Shown: positions 1 to 9,328, numbered from the stretch's first letter. The stretch is 64,000 nt of DNA from Deltaproteobacteria bacterium Ga0077550 (GCA_001464385.1 LNFB01000242.1:1-64000); one strand, 5' to 3'. The notes: a model not told the origin generated them from the sequence alone. Translations and numbers: made by a program.

Positions 1-880
1 TTCCACACGTTTCCGATGGGCTGCATGCGCGTCTTCATGACGCCCTCTTGCAGCTCGGTGGTGAGGAGGTTGAGGCGCTGCGAGGCCTTGGCGAAGCCGG
101 CGTCCTTCACGGTGGGGCCGAACTGGAGGATCTGGTTGCGGGCGAGGACGAGCTCTCCGACCAGGTTCATCACGCGGTCGAGAAGGCCCACGTCGACGCG
201 GATCGACGAGTCGGAGACGGACGGCGCGGCAGCGCCCTCTGGACGTGGAGTCGACGCGGCCTCGGTGGACGGGCTCGTGGGAGGGTGCATCGGTGTGGCT
301 CCGTGGGCTTGGGGCGGCGTCGCGAGGGCGCTCGGCCCTGGGTGGCTGTCGACCGACGGATTGGCGTCGGTGGGGGACGCGTCGGTGGTAGACGTGTCGT
401 TGGGATCGACGTCCGTGGGATCGGCGTCGGCCGGCGCGGGCGACGGGTCCGACGAGGGGTCGGACTGCGTGGGGGCCTCCGCGGGTCGCAGGCCTGCAGG
501 GACGACGACCGTTCGTGGCCCGGCGTTGGTGAGCTCGTTGAGCCGCACGACGAGCGCGTCGTAGCGCTGCTCGCCTTCGCGTCCGGTCGTGTCGAGGTTG
601 CCGAGGATCGCCCGGATCGCGTCGACCATGGCGAGCAATGCCGATGTCATCTCGCCATCCAGTAGAAAGTCACCGTTGCGCAAGCGACTCAGCAGGCTCT
701 CGCCCGAGTGGGCGACGGCCTCGAGCTGGTGGAGCGCGAGGAATCCCGACGCGCCCTTGATCGTGTGGATGCAGCGGAAGATCCCGCCGAGGCGAGCGCG
801 ATCGGACGGATCGCGCTCGAGCTCGACGAAGTCGCGATCGAGCTGGTTAATTCGCGAAGGAGCTCGTCGTCGGCGGACAT
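1..880 (-). CDS. cheA: Chemotaxis histidine kinase CheA, N-terminal part (3' end outside window, apparent frameshift)
   Basis: CheA is the cytoplasmic kinase of chemosensory arrays and phosphorylates CheY and CheB. Reading leftwards, an Hpt domain carries the phospho-acceptor motif HTIKGASGF (His codon at 765-767). A long Pro/Asp/Thr-rich linker follows (about 480-220), then the start of the dimerisation helix with VGELVLARNQIL and TRMQPIGNVW at the window edge. The ATG at 880-878 (MSADDELLREL) has GAGG upstream but is in a different frame from the Hpt helix. The frames meet at about 849-853 (GAATT), where a missing base, or a somewhat larger deletion, would restore ELIN-QLDRDFVELE. The first Hpt helix also looks about seven residues short compared with the family. 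Identity is certain; whether the gene is intact is not. Confidence 0.88.
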
Positions 881-1119
881 CGGGTGGAGACCTCGTAACG
901 CGCTCGCGCCGCGGCGCAAGGTGGAGGAAGACCGGGCGCCCAAGCGCCACGGAGGCGGGCGAACGTGGACGGTGTATCGGTCCTCGCCTGGGGGACTTGA
1001 CCGCGGTCCCCGATCTGGCCGCCCACGCAGGGACGATCGCGCGGGCGTCTGTCCCACGAGCACGTTCTGGGCGATCTGCGCCGACTTTAGTCCCGTGGCG
1101 GGCGGTCGATGGGGGGGCG

Positions 1120-2031
1120 ATGCACGACGCCCGCCGAACTCGGGTGCCGGACGCCGATGTCCGGCCGATCTCGATCACCGAAGAGGAGGCCGCGTCGCTG
1201 CAGCCGCGACAAAACCCGTCCGCGGTGCGGATCCGCGAGACCGCCGCGGCGCTCGTCCGTGCCGCGGAGGCCCCGGGGTTTCGCCTGCCGATGCTCCCCG
1301 AGACCGCGAACGAGGCGATGGCGCTCGCTGCCGATCCGAACACGCCGGTCAACCGGCTCGAACGCACGATCGCTCGCGACGCCGTGCTCGCGGTGCGACT
1401 GCTCGCCGTGGCGAGTTCATCTGCGTACGCAGGGCAGCCGGTGCGGACGCTCGCCGCGGCGATGCAACGGCTCGGAGCAGGCGCGGTACGCGACGTGCTC
1501 TACCAGTGCGTCATGCAGTGCCACATGTTTCGCGGCGACGACGAGCGCGCCGCGCGGGCGCAACAGGAGCACGCGATCGCGGTCGGTCGCCTCGCGAAGG
1601 CGGTCTGCAAGGTCGCGGGGATCGACCAGTCGCAGGCGTTCGTGTGCGGCCTGCTGCACGACATCGGGCACCTCGCCCTGCGGCAGCTGCGGGAGCACCC
1701 AGCGCTGCTCGACTGTACCGAGGCCGAGCGCACGGCGGTCCACGAGGTCGTGCACACCACCTTGGGCGCGCGGATCGGCGCGAAGTGGAACCTCCCCGAG
1801 CTGGCCGTCGAGGCCGCGCGTCGTCACCACCGATTCAGGGACTGGGAGCCCGGCGCCTACTCGAAGATCGGTCACGTGGTGCATGTCGCGGACATCGTCG
1901 CGGACCACCTCGGTGTGGGCGCGGCGGCGCGCCCCCTCGACGAGGCCGCGGCCCAGCGCATCGGCGACCTGGGCGTCGACCCCGAGAACCTCATCGAGGT
2001 TGCCCGCGCAGCGTTCGCGGCCGGCGTGTGA
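1120..2031 (+). CDS. HDOD domain protein
   Basis: A stand-alone HDOD (HD-related output domain) protein of 303 residues. The HDOD core follows a short N-terminal extension (LPMLPETANEAMALAADPNTPVN at about residues 57-80, typical of the first helices). It keeps the motif CGLLHDIGHLAL in the second half. HDOD proteins are usually non-enzymatic scaffolds in chemotaxis, motility or two-component signalling. I chose the ATG at 1120 because everything upstream in this frame is low-complexity and overlaps the divergent cheA leader. A purine-rich GGGGGGG stretch lies just before it. Divergent orientation with cheA and 132 bp to the next gene suggest the same signalling neighbourhood. The exact partner is unknown. 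Confidence 0.85.
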   Translation: MHDARRTRVPDADVRPISITEEEAASLQPRQNPSAVRIRETAAALVRAAEAPGFRLPMLPETANEAMALAADPNTPVNRLERTIARDAVLAVRLLAVASSSAYAGQPVRTLAAAMQRLGAGAVRDVLYQCVMQCHMFRGDDERAARAQQEHAIAVGRLAKAVCKVAGIDQSQAFVCGLLHDIGHLALRQLREHPALLDCTEAERTAVHEVVHTTLGARIGAKWNLPELAVEAARRHHRFRDWEPGAYSKIGHVVHVADIVADHLGVGAAARPLDEAAAQRIGDLGVDPENLIEVARAAFAAGV

Positions 2032-2163
2032 GCCCGACCGCGCGGCCGGGACTGGCCATCGGGCCGTGCGTGGTGCGGATCCGTCCCGGGGTGGGGCGAA
2101 ATGGTGCAGGCCACTTGCGCGCCGCCCCGTGCGAATGCACGAGACCCCCGCAGGAGAGCAACA

Positions 2164-2571
2164 ATGAGCCACGCAGCTGCCGCGAGCAACGCCCCCTTCG
2201 ACTTCGCCCAGTTCCTCCTCGATCGCGACGCCATCACGGCGCAACAGGCCGACGAGGTCCGGCGTCGCGCGCAGAACGAGCGGGTCCCGATCGGTCAGCT
2301 GCTGATGCAGTCGAACTTCCTCAGCGTGAAGCAAGTGATGGCCGTGCTCGCCATCCAGGCCGACAAGCCGACGGAGAAGTTCGGTCAGATCGCGCTGGGA
2401 CAGGGGTTCCTCACCCTGCGGCAGCTGGAGGACGCGCTGCGAATCCAGCGGCTCACCCGACGCCACATGATCGAGGTGGTGTCAGTGATGGGTCTGCTCG
2501 AGTCGCGGCAGCTCCTCGAGGTCGCGGTGGCCTACATCTCGCTGCTCGAGATGACGATGTCGGTCGGGTAG
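2164..2571 (+). CDS. Small protein with two GspE/PilB N-terminal-like repeats
   Basis: A 135-residue soluble protein. It shows two repeats of the pattern seen in the N-terminal domain of type II secretion and pilus ATPases (T2SSE_N). One covers residues 14-70 (FLLDRDAITAQQADEV, GQLLMQSNFL) and one covers 75-130 (GQIALGQGFLTLRQLEDAL, MGLLESRQLLEV). No ATPase domain follows, so it is probably a free-standing protein-interaction or ligand-binding module. AGGAG lies 8 bp upstream of the ATG at 2164. It sits between an HDOD protein and a degenerate kinase, which points to a signalling role. That function is inference. Confidence 0.75.
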   Translation: MSHAAAASNAPFDFAQFLLDRDAITAQQADEVRRRAQNERVPIGQLLMQSNFLSVKQVMAVLAIQADKPTEKFGQIALGQGFLTLRQLEDALRIQRLTRRHMIEVVSVMGLLESRQLLEVAVAYISLLEMTMSVG

Positions 2572-2647
2572 GTCGGCGGCGCGAGTCCCGAGCAGGGTGG
2601 CCCGATCCGGGATTGGAATTTGGTCGCTTCGGCCGGACGAACGATGG

Positions 2648-3394
2648 ATGCGGATTCGACAGACCATCGTCGACATCGCCGGGCTCGGTGAGCCGTCCGA
2701 GCTCGACGAGCTGAGCGGCGCGGTGTGCTTCGCGGCGAGGACGGCCGTGCCCTCGGCGATCGCGGTCGTAGGCCCGAGGGTCGACGGCTACGTGCTCGTG
2801 GAGCGCGTCGCCACGACCCCCTGCGCGGAGGTGTTCACGGCGCGCCACCCCGAGCGCCCGACGCTCGTCGTGGTCGGGCTACTCCGGGACGCGGGCAACG
2901 CCGCGTCCACCCGCGCGACCGTGCGCAGCCTGGCCGTGCTGGCGCGGCTCGAGCACCCCAACATCGCGGCGGTACTGGACGCGGGGATGCACTGGGGCAG
3001 GCCGTTCGGCGTGTTCGCTCCGCTCGCGGGCACCAGCCTCGGCGCGTGGCTTCGCGCGCCCCACACTGCGGGGGCGGTGCTGGCGGTCTACCGCGACGTC
3101 GCCACGGGATTGGCCGCGTGCCATCGCGCCGGGGTCGGCGGGGCCGCGTTCGCGTCGACGTCCGTGATCGTCGGCACGGACGGCCGCGCACGGATCGTGC
3201 TGCCGAACCTCCGCTCATGCGAGGCGGTCGACGAGGTCGACGGTTGTCAGGATTTCGGTCTCGCGATCGCCCACGCCCTGTCGCGCCGCGAGGGCGCGAC
3301 CGCTCCGCGGGCCACGCTCGCTCGGCTCGCGCCGCGCACGATGGTGGAGTGGACCGACGCCCTGGGCGCGGCGCTCCGCGGCGCGGAGGGGTGA
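2648..3394 (+). CDS. Degenerate serine/threonine kinase-like protein (pseudokinase)
   Basis: The 248-residue product follows the eukaryotic-like kinase plan. A GYVLVERVATTPCAEVFTAR strand lies where the glycine-rich loop should be, then LARLEHPNIAAVLDAG and FAPLAGTSLGAWLR (hinge), then YRDVATGLAACHRAGV (helix E). The catalytic elements are missing: there is no GxGxxG, no clear VAIK lysine, HRD is replaced by GGAAFAST, and the DFG region reads LPNLRS. A non-catalytic scaffold or sensor is therefore more likely than an active kinase. Start choice: ATG at 2648. An in-frame GTG at 2597 is an alternative. It probably belongs with the preceding HDOD and T2SSE_N-like genes. Confidence 0.65.
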   Translation: MRIRQTIVDIAGLGEPSELDELSGAVCFAARTAVPSAIAVVGPRVDGYVLVERVATTPCAEVFTARHPERPTLVVVGLLRDAGNAASTRATVRSLAVLARLEHPNIAAVLDAGMHWGRPFGVFAPLAGTSLGAWLRAPHTAGAVLAVYRDVATGLAACHRAGVGGAAFASTSVIVGTDGRARIVLPNLRSCEAVDEVDGCQDFGLAIAHALSRREGATAPRATLARLAPRTMVEWTDALGAALRGAEG

Positions 3395-3416
3395 CGGCGC
3401 CCCGCGGCCGCGACTT

Positions 3417-4568
3417 TTAGCGGCCCGCCCACGCAACGTAGCCGTCGTACATCTCCGTCGCGTTGGCCCACACGAGATCGCCGGCATCGACGCGTTCGTC
3501 GATGCCATCGAGCAGGGACGCGAGTGCCTCGGGCGTCGCCGACGCGGCGTCCCAGCTGCCCCAGATCCAGTAGTAGGTGAAGTAGCCCGCGGCATCTCGG
3601 GTCGCCAGCGATGCGTCGAGGTCGGCGAACGCGATCTCGAGGTCATCGTCGGCGAGGACGCAATCGCCCGGGAGACTGTCGCCGCCGCTCTCCTCGGCCA
3701 GGCATGGCAGGGAACCGCTGCCGGGGAGCAGGACGATCCGCCCGTTCGGCACGTCGGTCAGCCACTGCGCACCTGTGTCGGTTCGCCACGGGCGGATACG
3801 CAGCGCGGCATCGTCGGGGTAGCTGCGGTGGCAGACAGGGTCGATCGCGCCGTTGCAGACGAGGTCCTCGTAGCCTTCGGGGCGCGCCTCGGGTGCCATG
3901 GCGAACAGGCAGTACACCGTCGCGGCTGTGGTGAACGCGTAGCCAGCGTCGGCTGCGGCGCCGACGAAGTCGAGGGGCGAACAGATCCCGGAGACGTGGT
4001 CGACGCGCGCGGCCACGTCCAGCAGCTCGGCCCGGCCCGCCGCGAGCTCGGTGACGAAGTCCACCTGCGAGAGGCCATCCTCGGCGCCGATGGCTGCGTG
4101 CGCGCCCACGGCGTGGCCGCCGGCTTCGAGCTGTCGCAGTGTCTCGATCACCGCGGGGTCGGCCGGCATGAACAGGGCGCGCCGCGGCTCGAGGGTGAGC
4201 CGGCCGCCCCGCGCCGCGAACGCGTCGGCGAATTGCCGGAGTTCTGCCGCGTAGGTCGCGTCGTAGGGCGCGTGGTTCTCGAGGTGGAGCGTGATCGTCA
4301 AGTTCGCCGGGCGCAGGGCTGGCACGGCGTCAGTGCTGCTCGAGTCGCCGCCGGAGGTGTCGTCGACGGCACGAGACGTCGAGCCGCCGTCGGGCGGGGT
4401 CTCGGACGATGCGGCGGTCGCTGAGGCTCCCGAATCCGTCGGCTCCGAGCTGCCCTGCGCTTGCGCCCCGCCGTCGATCGACGACGGTGGATCGGAGCAC
4501 GCGATCGCGAGCAGGACCGCGCCGACCTGCATCGTGCGCGGGGTGAACAGTGGGGACCGCGGTCGCAT
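3417..4568 (-). CDS. Secreted lipoprotein, possibly polysaccharide-deacetylase-like
   Basis: A 383-residue lipoprotein. The signal peptide ends in the lipobox LAIAC at about residue 24. A Ser/Thr/Gly/Asp-rich linker of about 60 residues follows, as is common in myxobacterial surface proteins. The folded part starts near LTITLHLENHAPYD and contains LRQLEAGGHAVGAHAAIG, which resembles the GHEIGNHT region of NodB-type polysaccharide deacetylases. I do not see the full metal-binding D/H/H triad, so activity is doubtful. The strand order (LTLEPRRALF, VDHVSGICSPLDFVGAAADAGY) also fits that fold. The neighbouring lipoprotein gene downstream on the other side of a 70-bp gap has a similar build. Confidence 0.7.
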   Translation of the reverse strand: MRPRSPLFTPRTMQVGAVLLAIACSDPPSSIDGGAQAQGSSEPTDSGASATAASSETPPDGGSTSRAVDDTSGGDSSSTDAVPALRPANLTITLHLENHAPYDATYAAELRQFADAFAARGGRLTLEPRRALFMPADPAVIETLRQLEAGGHAVGAHAAIGAEDGLSQVDFVTELAAGRAELLDVAARVDHVSGICSPLDFVGAAADAGYAFTTAATVYCLFAMAPEARPEGYEDLVCNGAIDPVCHRSYPDDAALRIRPWRTDTGAQWLTDVPNGRIVLLPGSGSLPCLAEESGGDSLPGDCVLADDDLEIAFADLDASLATRDAAGYFTYYWIWGSWDAASATPEALASLLDGIDERVDAGDLVWANATEMYDGYVAWAGR

Positions 4569-4638
4569 CACCGTCCCGTAGCGTCCGCGGGGACCGCCGG
4601 CAAGGCGCCGCGCTGGCGAGGCGGCGAACGGCGGTGCG

Positions 4639-5627
4639 CTACTCCCAGCCTGGCATCCCGGCCGGTCCGAAAAGCAAGTCGTCGACGCGAATGGTGCAGC
4701 TCCCCTCGAACGCGCTGCCATCGGTCGCCGCCCCGACCACGATGTCGATGTTCTGGTCGAACGCCGCCTCGCCGCTCAGCGTGGGCAGGCCCATCCCTGC
4801 GAGCACGTCCGCGTCGCCGAAGCGCAGGTGCGCGCCGGGAGGTTGGAGCGAGAGGTCCATGTCGAGGGTCATCGTCGTCCAACTCGCCCCTGGAGGGAAG
4901 ACGAGCGCCGTGGAGACATCTTGCGCTGCGCCCACGTCGTTCGTGGCGCGCAGCGTCAGCGTCTCGTTCGCGACGAGAGCCTCGAACTGGTACCAGAGCC
5001 CGCCCTGGAGGCGGTTCACGCGGACCGTGAGCACGCGGAGCTCTTGCTGGGCGCACTGCGGTTCCAGGGCGAACGACGCCCGCGCGCGGATCGGCTGGTT
5101 GGCTGAGGCCGCTGCCGGGACGCCGGCCTCGAGCTGACTCAGCAACGGATTGGCCGCGGCGACCGTGCACGCGAGGAGCCTTCCCCGCACTGCGCGACGC
5201 TGTCGAGCACCGGCGGGGCCGCAAACGGGACCATCGTCGGGCCGTGCCACGGGACGTCGTCGAACGCGAACGGCGGTTCGAACGATCCGCACACGAAGAA
5301 GCCCGATGGGCACTCGAGCGTCGCGGTGCAGGGGTCGAGCGTCGAACCGGTGGTGCCGTCGGCGACCGTCGAGGTCGAATCCGTACCCCCGCTCGTGGCG
5401 GCATCGGTCGTGTCCGACGAGCTCGCGGCACCCGATGATGTCGAGTTCGTCGCCGCGCTGGTCGTCGCGTCCGTGATCGCGTCGCCGGACGACGCCGAGG
5501 CGGACTCGGACGTGATCGTCGGTGCGTCGCTAAAGCATGCGCCCGGGCCGATGCCGAGGACCCCGAGGGCCGCGAGCGACCGTCCGTGAGCACCTCGAGC
5601 GTTGGGTTGCGCCGGAGCAGGTGGCAT
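4639..5627 (-). pseudogene. Lipoprotein gene interrupted by an apparent one-base frameshift
   Basis: Two overlapping reading frames make one protein. The first (from ATG 5627, GTAGGATCG upstream) gives a signal peptide with lipobox at GPGACFSD and a Ser/Thr/Asp-rich linker. A domain with PFAFDDVPWHGPTMVPF follows, then CGEGSS. At about 5180 the reading continues one frame over as LLACTVAAANPLLSQLEAGV and runs to the stop at 4639. The C-terminal half (FEALVANETLTLRATNDVG, VDDLLFGPAGMPGW) looks like a beta-sandwich, carbohydrate-binding-like domain; I do not recognise the family. One missing base in GGGGAAGGCTCC explains the break. Either this is a recent pseudogene or a consensus error. Confidence 0.65.
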
Positions 5628-5727
5628 CGACCGCGATCCTACCTCGAACGCGGCGGCCCGTCTTCGCGCTGGCGGCCGCGCCGACCACGAGGCATGCGAC
5701 GAAGAAGCCGCCGGAGGCAACCCCCGC

Positions 5728-6609
5728 ATGAACCATGCAGACGCGACCATCCAGCGCCTCCAGCTCGCAGCACTCGCCGGCGACATCGAGTTCGGCGACG
5801 AACTCCCCTGCCGTGCCGCGCGCGCCCGGGTCGGCGGTCCAATCTCCCGCGGGCTGCCACCCCCCGTGGCACTCGAGGCAATTCACCCGCGCCTGCTCGG
5901 CGAGCTCGTCGCGGTGCGCTTCGCTGGGCTCAGGCGCGAGATCCTCCGCGCCATGCTCATCGCGAGCGCGGCCGCGGCGACGCCGGACGACTTCGACGAG
6001 CTGGCGGCGCGCTCCCGGAGCCTCTGGGTGCCGATCGCGGCGCAGTGCAATGCCACGATCGCGGTGATCGCCGAGTCCCTCCGCGAACGGCTGGGCGCAT
6101 CCGGGCCCGCCTCCGCCCCCGCCGAGGAGCTCGCGTATTGGTCACGCGTGCTCGACGACTCACTGCAGTCATTCGATCCTGACCTCCACGCCCACTTGAC
6201 GGCGAGCATCGCGGGCTTCGAGGCCGAGATCCCACCCGAGCGCTTGTGCGCGAGCTACGAGGACTGCGAGCGGTACGGCGGCGCCGTCCAACTGTTGCTC
6301 GCCAACGCGGCCACGCACCAAGGCCCGCGCGACCGCCCCGCCCCAGGGCTGCTGGGGATCACCGCACACTGCGAGGCCGCCGTCCCGTTCTCGATCGCGA
6401 GCCTGTGCCTCGACTTCGCCTCGGGATTCCCCGCCGAGGCGGGCATGCGCCTCGTCGCGAATCACCTCCGCGCGGTTCCGCGGGTGGAGGTCGAGGTCGT
6501 CGACGGGATCCTGCGCCTCGCGGCCGAGTACCTCGCGGCCCGCGACCCATCTGGGTTTGCTGCGCTGTGTGTCCGCTTCCCGTCGTGTGTCTGGCCACTG
6601 ACGCCGTGA
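5728..6609 (+). CDS. Hypothetical protein, mostly helical
   Basis: A soluble protein of 293 residues with no signal peptide or membrane segment. GGAGG sits 11 bp before the ATG at 5728, which decides the start. The sequence is Ala/Leu/Glu-rich and probably all-helical (LARSRSLWVPIAAQCNATIA-type stretches). It has three scattered cysteines (LCASYEDCERYGG) in the middle and no motif I recognise. It is transcribed divergently from the frameshifted lipoprotein gene. Function unknown. Confidence 0.6.
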   Translation: MNHADATIQRLQLAALAGDIEFGDELPCRAARARVGGPISRGLPPPVALEAIHPRLLGELVAVRFAGLRREILRAMLIASAAAATPDDFDELAARSRSLWVPIAAQCNATIAVIAESLRERLGASGPASAPAEELAYWSRVLDDSLQSFDPDLHAHLTASIAGFEAEIPPERLCASYEDCERYGGAVQLLLANAATHQGPRDRPAPGLLGITAHCEAAVPFSIASLCLDFASGFPAEAGMRLVANHLRAVPRVEVEVVDGILRLAAEYLAARDPSGFAALCVRFPSCVWPLTP

Positions 6610-6685
6610 TCGCGAGCGGAGGCGCGCGTGGCCCTCGGCCCGAAGGGGGAAGCCGATCCCGGCCGCGCCCTGGTACGCTGCGGGA

Positions 6686-7174
6686 ATGACGGCTCGCCGC
6701 CTCGGAAGGTCCGCCCTCGCCTTGGTGCTCCACGTCGCGTGTGTCGAGGAGCAGCGCGAAATCGACCAGTTCGGTCGCGAGGCCGAGCTGCCCGTCGGGT
6801 CGGAGGGCAGCGACACTGCGGACTCGGTCGCAGGTGCCGCGGCGGGTCAAGACGACGCGGCGGCGTCCGCCGAGGGCGGCAGCTGTGGCTGCGTCGGGAT
6901 CGGGGGGCCGGTGCAGGATGGGGACTATTGCCGGGCGGCCGGCGCACCCCTGACGCCGATCAAGTCGCGCCAGGTGGTGCACGAGAATTGCGGCGAGGTG
7001 TTCCCGTGGTGCGCGGCGCAGTACGGCTGCCACTTCCAAGCCTCGAGCTGCACATGCGGGAAGCTCGACGGGAGCGTTCTCGACGGCGGGTACATCATGC
7101 TCGACGAGTGGGACTGCGACGTCGTATCCGGCGCGCCGATCGAGGTGCAGCCCTGCACGAGTCGTCCGTTCTGA
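6686..7174 (+). CDS. Small cysteine-rich lipoprotein or secreted protein
   Basis: The 162-residue product starts with a basic n-region and a hydrophobic stretch ending in LHVAC, a weak lipobox. An acidic Ala/Gly/Asp linker follows, then a compact C-terminal domain (residues 85-160) with nine cysteines (GGSCGCVG, HENCGEVFPWCAAQYGCHF, SSCTCGKL). These could form a disulfide-stabilised fold outside the cytoplasm. I do not recognise the family. It lies just downstream of an unrelated soluble protein, 76 bp away, and may share its promoter. Confidence 0.6.
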   Translation: MTARRLGRSALALVLHVACVEEQREIDQFGREAELPVGSEGSDTADSVAGAAAGQDDAAASAEGGSCGCVGIGGPVQDGDYCRAAGAPLTPIKSRQVVHENCGEVFPWCAAQYGCHFQASSCTCGKLDGSVLDGGYIMLDEWDCDVVSGAPIEVQPCTSRPF

Positions 7175-7305
7175 TCTCATCCCGCGAGGTGAGCCCTCGA
7201 CGAGACGGGAAGGCGTGCACCCAACCCGCGTCGCTTCGCGACGGCCGCGGTGGAGGCGCGCGCAGGTCCGGCCGGGCTCTTGATCCTGCGGTCGCGAATC
7301 GCTAC

Positions 7306-8271
7306 ATGGCATCGGTGCTCGCCTCGACGTCCGCCACGCTCGCCCGCGCGGTGCCGCTCGCCCCCGCGATCGCGTACAGCGTGCGCGTACCTCCGGGGTG
7401 GACGGAGACCGCAGGTCGCCGCGCCTGGTTGTGCCAACGCGGGCTGGGACTGCCTTGCCTCGTCCTCGTGCCACCTCGCGCCGCGGTGCGTATGCGGTCG
7501 TCGGCGCCGAGCCCCTGCATCGCGGTGTCCGTGGGCTGCCCGCCGCCGGGGGTATCGCTCGAGCGGTGGCTTGGCTTCACGACCGAGCGGGATGGCTGGC
7601 GCGTGCTCAGCTGCGGCACGCGACAAGACCTCGGTCGCGACACGGTCGAGCTGATCGTCGAGCGTGAGGGGGTGCTGCGGATCTCTCGCGTCGTCGATCT
7701 CGGGGCGCGGCACCTAGAGGTCCACGCCGTCGGCGCGCATGCGCAGTTGCTCGGTGACCCCGAACCGTTCACCGCCACGCTCGCATCGCTCACCGTGCGC
7801 TGCGCTCCGCCCCCCACCGCGCGAAGCGCCCTCGACCTCCACCGCGGCGCTGTGGTGCGCCTGCCGGTGGGCTGGCGTGCGGAGCGGTTCGACGGCGGTT
7901 GGCGCCTCGACTCGACGCTCGAGCCGCGCGCCCGCGTGCTCGCGATCGCGGAGCGCGAGGCCGGTGAATCGAGTTCGCGCGCACTCGAGCGCGTCGGTTG
8001 GCGCGTCGTCGACGAGCTGTGCGGCGAACGACCAGACACCGGACGGGCCTGGGCAGCGCGTGGCCTGCGTTGCATCGCACCCGACGGGTTGACGTGGACG
8101 ATTCGGCCCCGGGCGGTGGCCATCCACGGCCAGCCGTTCACACTCGCATTCGCGCACTGCGGGCCCCTGACCGAACTCGGGCGCGTGCGCGCGGCCACCT
8201 GCATGGATGCGCTCGCCGCCGCGGGTTCGACGACCGGGCTCGCTCCCTCGCGAAGCGCAGCCTTGGCGTGA
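7306..8271 (+). CDS. Hypothetical protein with two similar halves
   Basis: A 321-residue protein built of two related halves of about 150 residues. Half one has AIAYSVRVPPGWTET then LVLVPPRA, and half two has GAVVRLPVGWRAERFDGGWRL then RVLAIAERE. The 'V-P-GW' strand pattern is reminiscent of DcrB/PsbP-like proteins, but the match is weak and I would not assign the family. There is no clear signal peptide. Start: ATG 7306. The gene ends shortly before the remnants at 8.3-8.9 kb. Confidence 0.55.
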   Translation: MASVLASTSATLARAVPLAPAIAYSVRVPPGWTETAGRRAWLCQRGLGLPCLVLVPPRAAVRMRSSAPSPCIAVSVGCPPPGVSLERWLGFTTERDGWRVLSCGTRQDLGRDTVELIVEREGVLRISRVVDLGARHLEVHAVGAHAQLLGDPEPFTATLASLTVRCAPPPTARSALDLHRGAVVRLPVGWRAERFDGGWRLDSTLEPRARVLAIAEREAGESSSRALERVGWRVVDELCGERPDTGRAWAARGLRCIAPDGLTWTIRPRAVAIHGQPFTLAFAHCGPLTELGRVRAATCMDALAAAGSTTGLAPSRSAALA

Positions 8272-8446
8272 CGTGCCGTGCCGCAACCGAGCGCGTGTCG
8301 TGGTCGGTTCCGTCTGTGTCCGATCAGGTGCTCGACGGTGGCACCACGACTCGACCATCGCGGACTACGACGGTGACCACGTCGTCGACCTCATCAGCGG
8401 CGGCGCCACCGAGTGGGCGGTGTGCTTCGGCGCCTGCAACTGACCG

Positions 8447-8883
8447 TCGCGTGGCCGGGTCACGGCGCGCCCCATCGCGCGCCGCGGGTCATTCGCGAGA
8501 GCCAGTTGGTGTCCGACAACGGCTGGGTCGGCGTCGACAGGCACACGCTGAAGACACAGTTCGTGGGCGTCTTCGCGATCGGCGACGTCGTGTCGATCCC
8601 CCTGACGCTCGGCAAGCCCCTCCCCAAGGCTGGGGTCTTCGCGCATGCCGAGGCCGAGGTGCTCGCAAAGAACATCGCTGCGGAGATCCTCGGCAAGCCC
8701 GCCGAAGCGCGCTTCGACGGACACGGTGGCTGCTTCATCGAGACCGGCGGTGGAAGGGCCGGCTTTGGCGCGGGCGACTTCTACGCCGAGCCGCGGCCGC
8801 GGATGCGGCTGCGCGCACCGGCGGCTCGCTGGCACCTCGGCAAGGTGCTGTTCGAGAAGTCGTGGTTGTATCTGCGCGTGTAG
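8447..8883 (+). pseudogene. C-terminal fragment of a sulfide:quinone-reductase-like FAD oxidoreductase
   Basis: About 145 codons match the C-terminal third of NAD(P)/FAD-dependent oxidoreductases of the sulfide:quinone reductase type. They include HRAPRVIRES, FVGVFAIGDVVSIPL (the second FAD-contact motif, GD), GKPLPKAGVFAHAEAEVLA, and a tail with FIETGGGRAGFGAGDFYAEP. The N-terminal Rossmann GxGxxG half is absent. Immediately upstream (about 8310-8443) a different frame ends with a short FG-GAP-like stretch (IADYDGDHVVDLISGG) and a stop. The fragment therefore appears fused to unrelated DNA by a deletion or recombination at about 8440. It is unlikely to make a working enzyme. Confidence 0.75.
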
Positions 8884-8977
8884 GGCCTGCGCACCTCGCG
8901 ACGAGCGGAACGTCCCGAGCTGGAGGGTCGAGGTACGGGCTCGACGCCCGTGGCCGCAGGCGCCAAGCTCTCGACCC

Positions 8978-9328
8978 ATGGTCACTTCGCTCGCCGTCGA
9001 CCTCGACCTCCTGCACCTGATCGCGACCGCAGACGGGAGCTCGTTGCCGGACGAGCGGATGCGTCAGGTGCTCGGGCGCGAGCTCGCCCGCTTCGCCGAT
9101 GCGATGGAGGAACACTTCGCACTCGAGGAGATCGTGACCATGTCGAGCGGCGACCCGCGGCGCGCGAACGAGCACCGTGGCCTCCACGCGGCGCTGCTCG
9201 AGGTGCGCGCTGCCGCGCGAAGCGAGCCACTCGACGCCGTGCGGGCGGCCTTGGGTGACTTCCTCGACGCGCTCGGCGAGCACGAGCGCGCCGAAGACAT
9301 CGCGCTCGTCGACCTCGTGCCGGACTGA
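8978..9328 (+). CDS. Hemerythrin-like (HHE) protein
   Basis: A small 116-residue soluble protein. The spacing of EEHFALEE, NEHRGLHAALLEV and LGEHERAEDIALV matches the iron-ligand helices of hemerythrin-like HHE domains, which bind di-iron and O2, NO or metal. The first ligand helix begins at LDLLHLIA. The ATG at 8978 was chosen because sequence upstream overlaps the oxidoreductase fragment and has no conserved look. No operon partner is evident. Confidence 0.65.
   Translation: MVTSLAVDLDLLHLIATADGSSLPDERMRQVLGRELARFADAMEEHFALEEIVTMSSGDPRRANEHRGLHAALLEVRAAARSEPLDAVRAALGDFLDALGEHERAEDIALVDLVPD

Noticed and set aside
5530-5886. Minus-strand frame beginning MNCLECHGG, with a CxxCH
   Set aside because: Antisense to the start of the 5728 gene and overlapping the divergent lipoprotein leader; composition is shadow-like.
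8413-8883. Complete small flavoprotein gene
   Set aside because: Only the C-terminal third of the family is present, without the FAD Rossmann motif; treated as a fragment.
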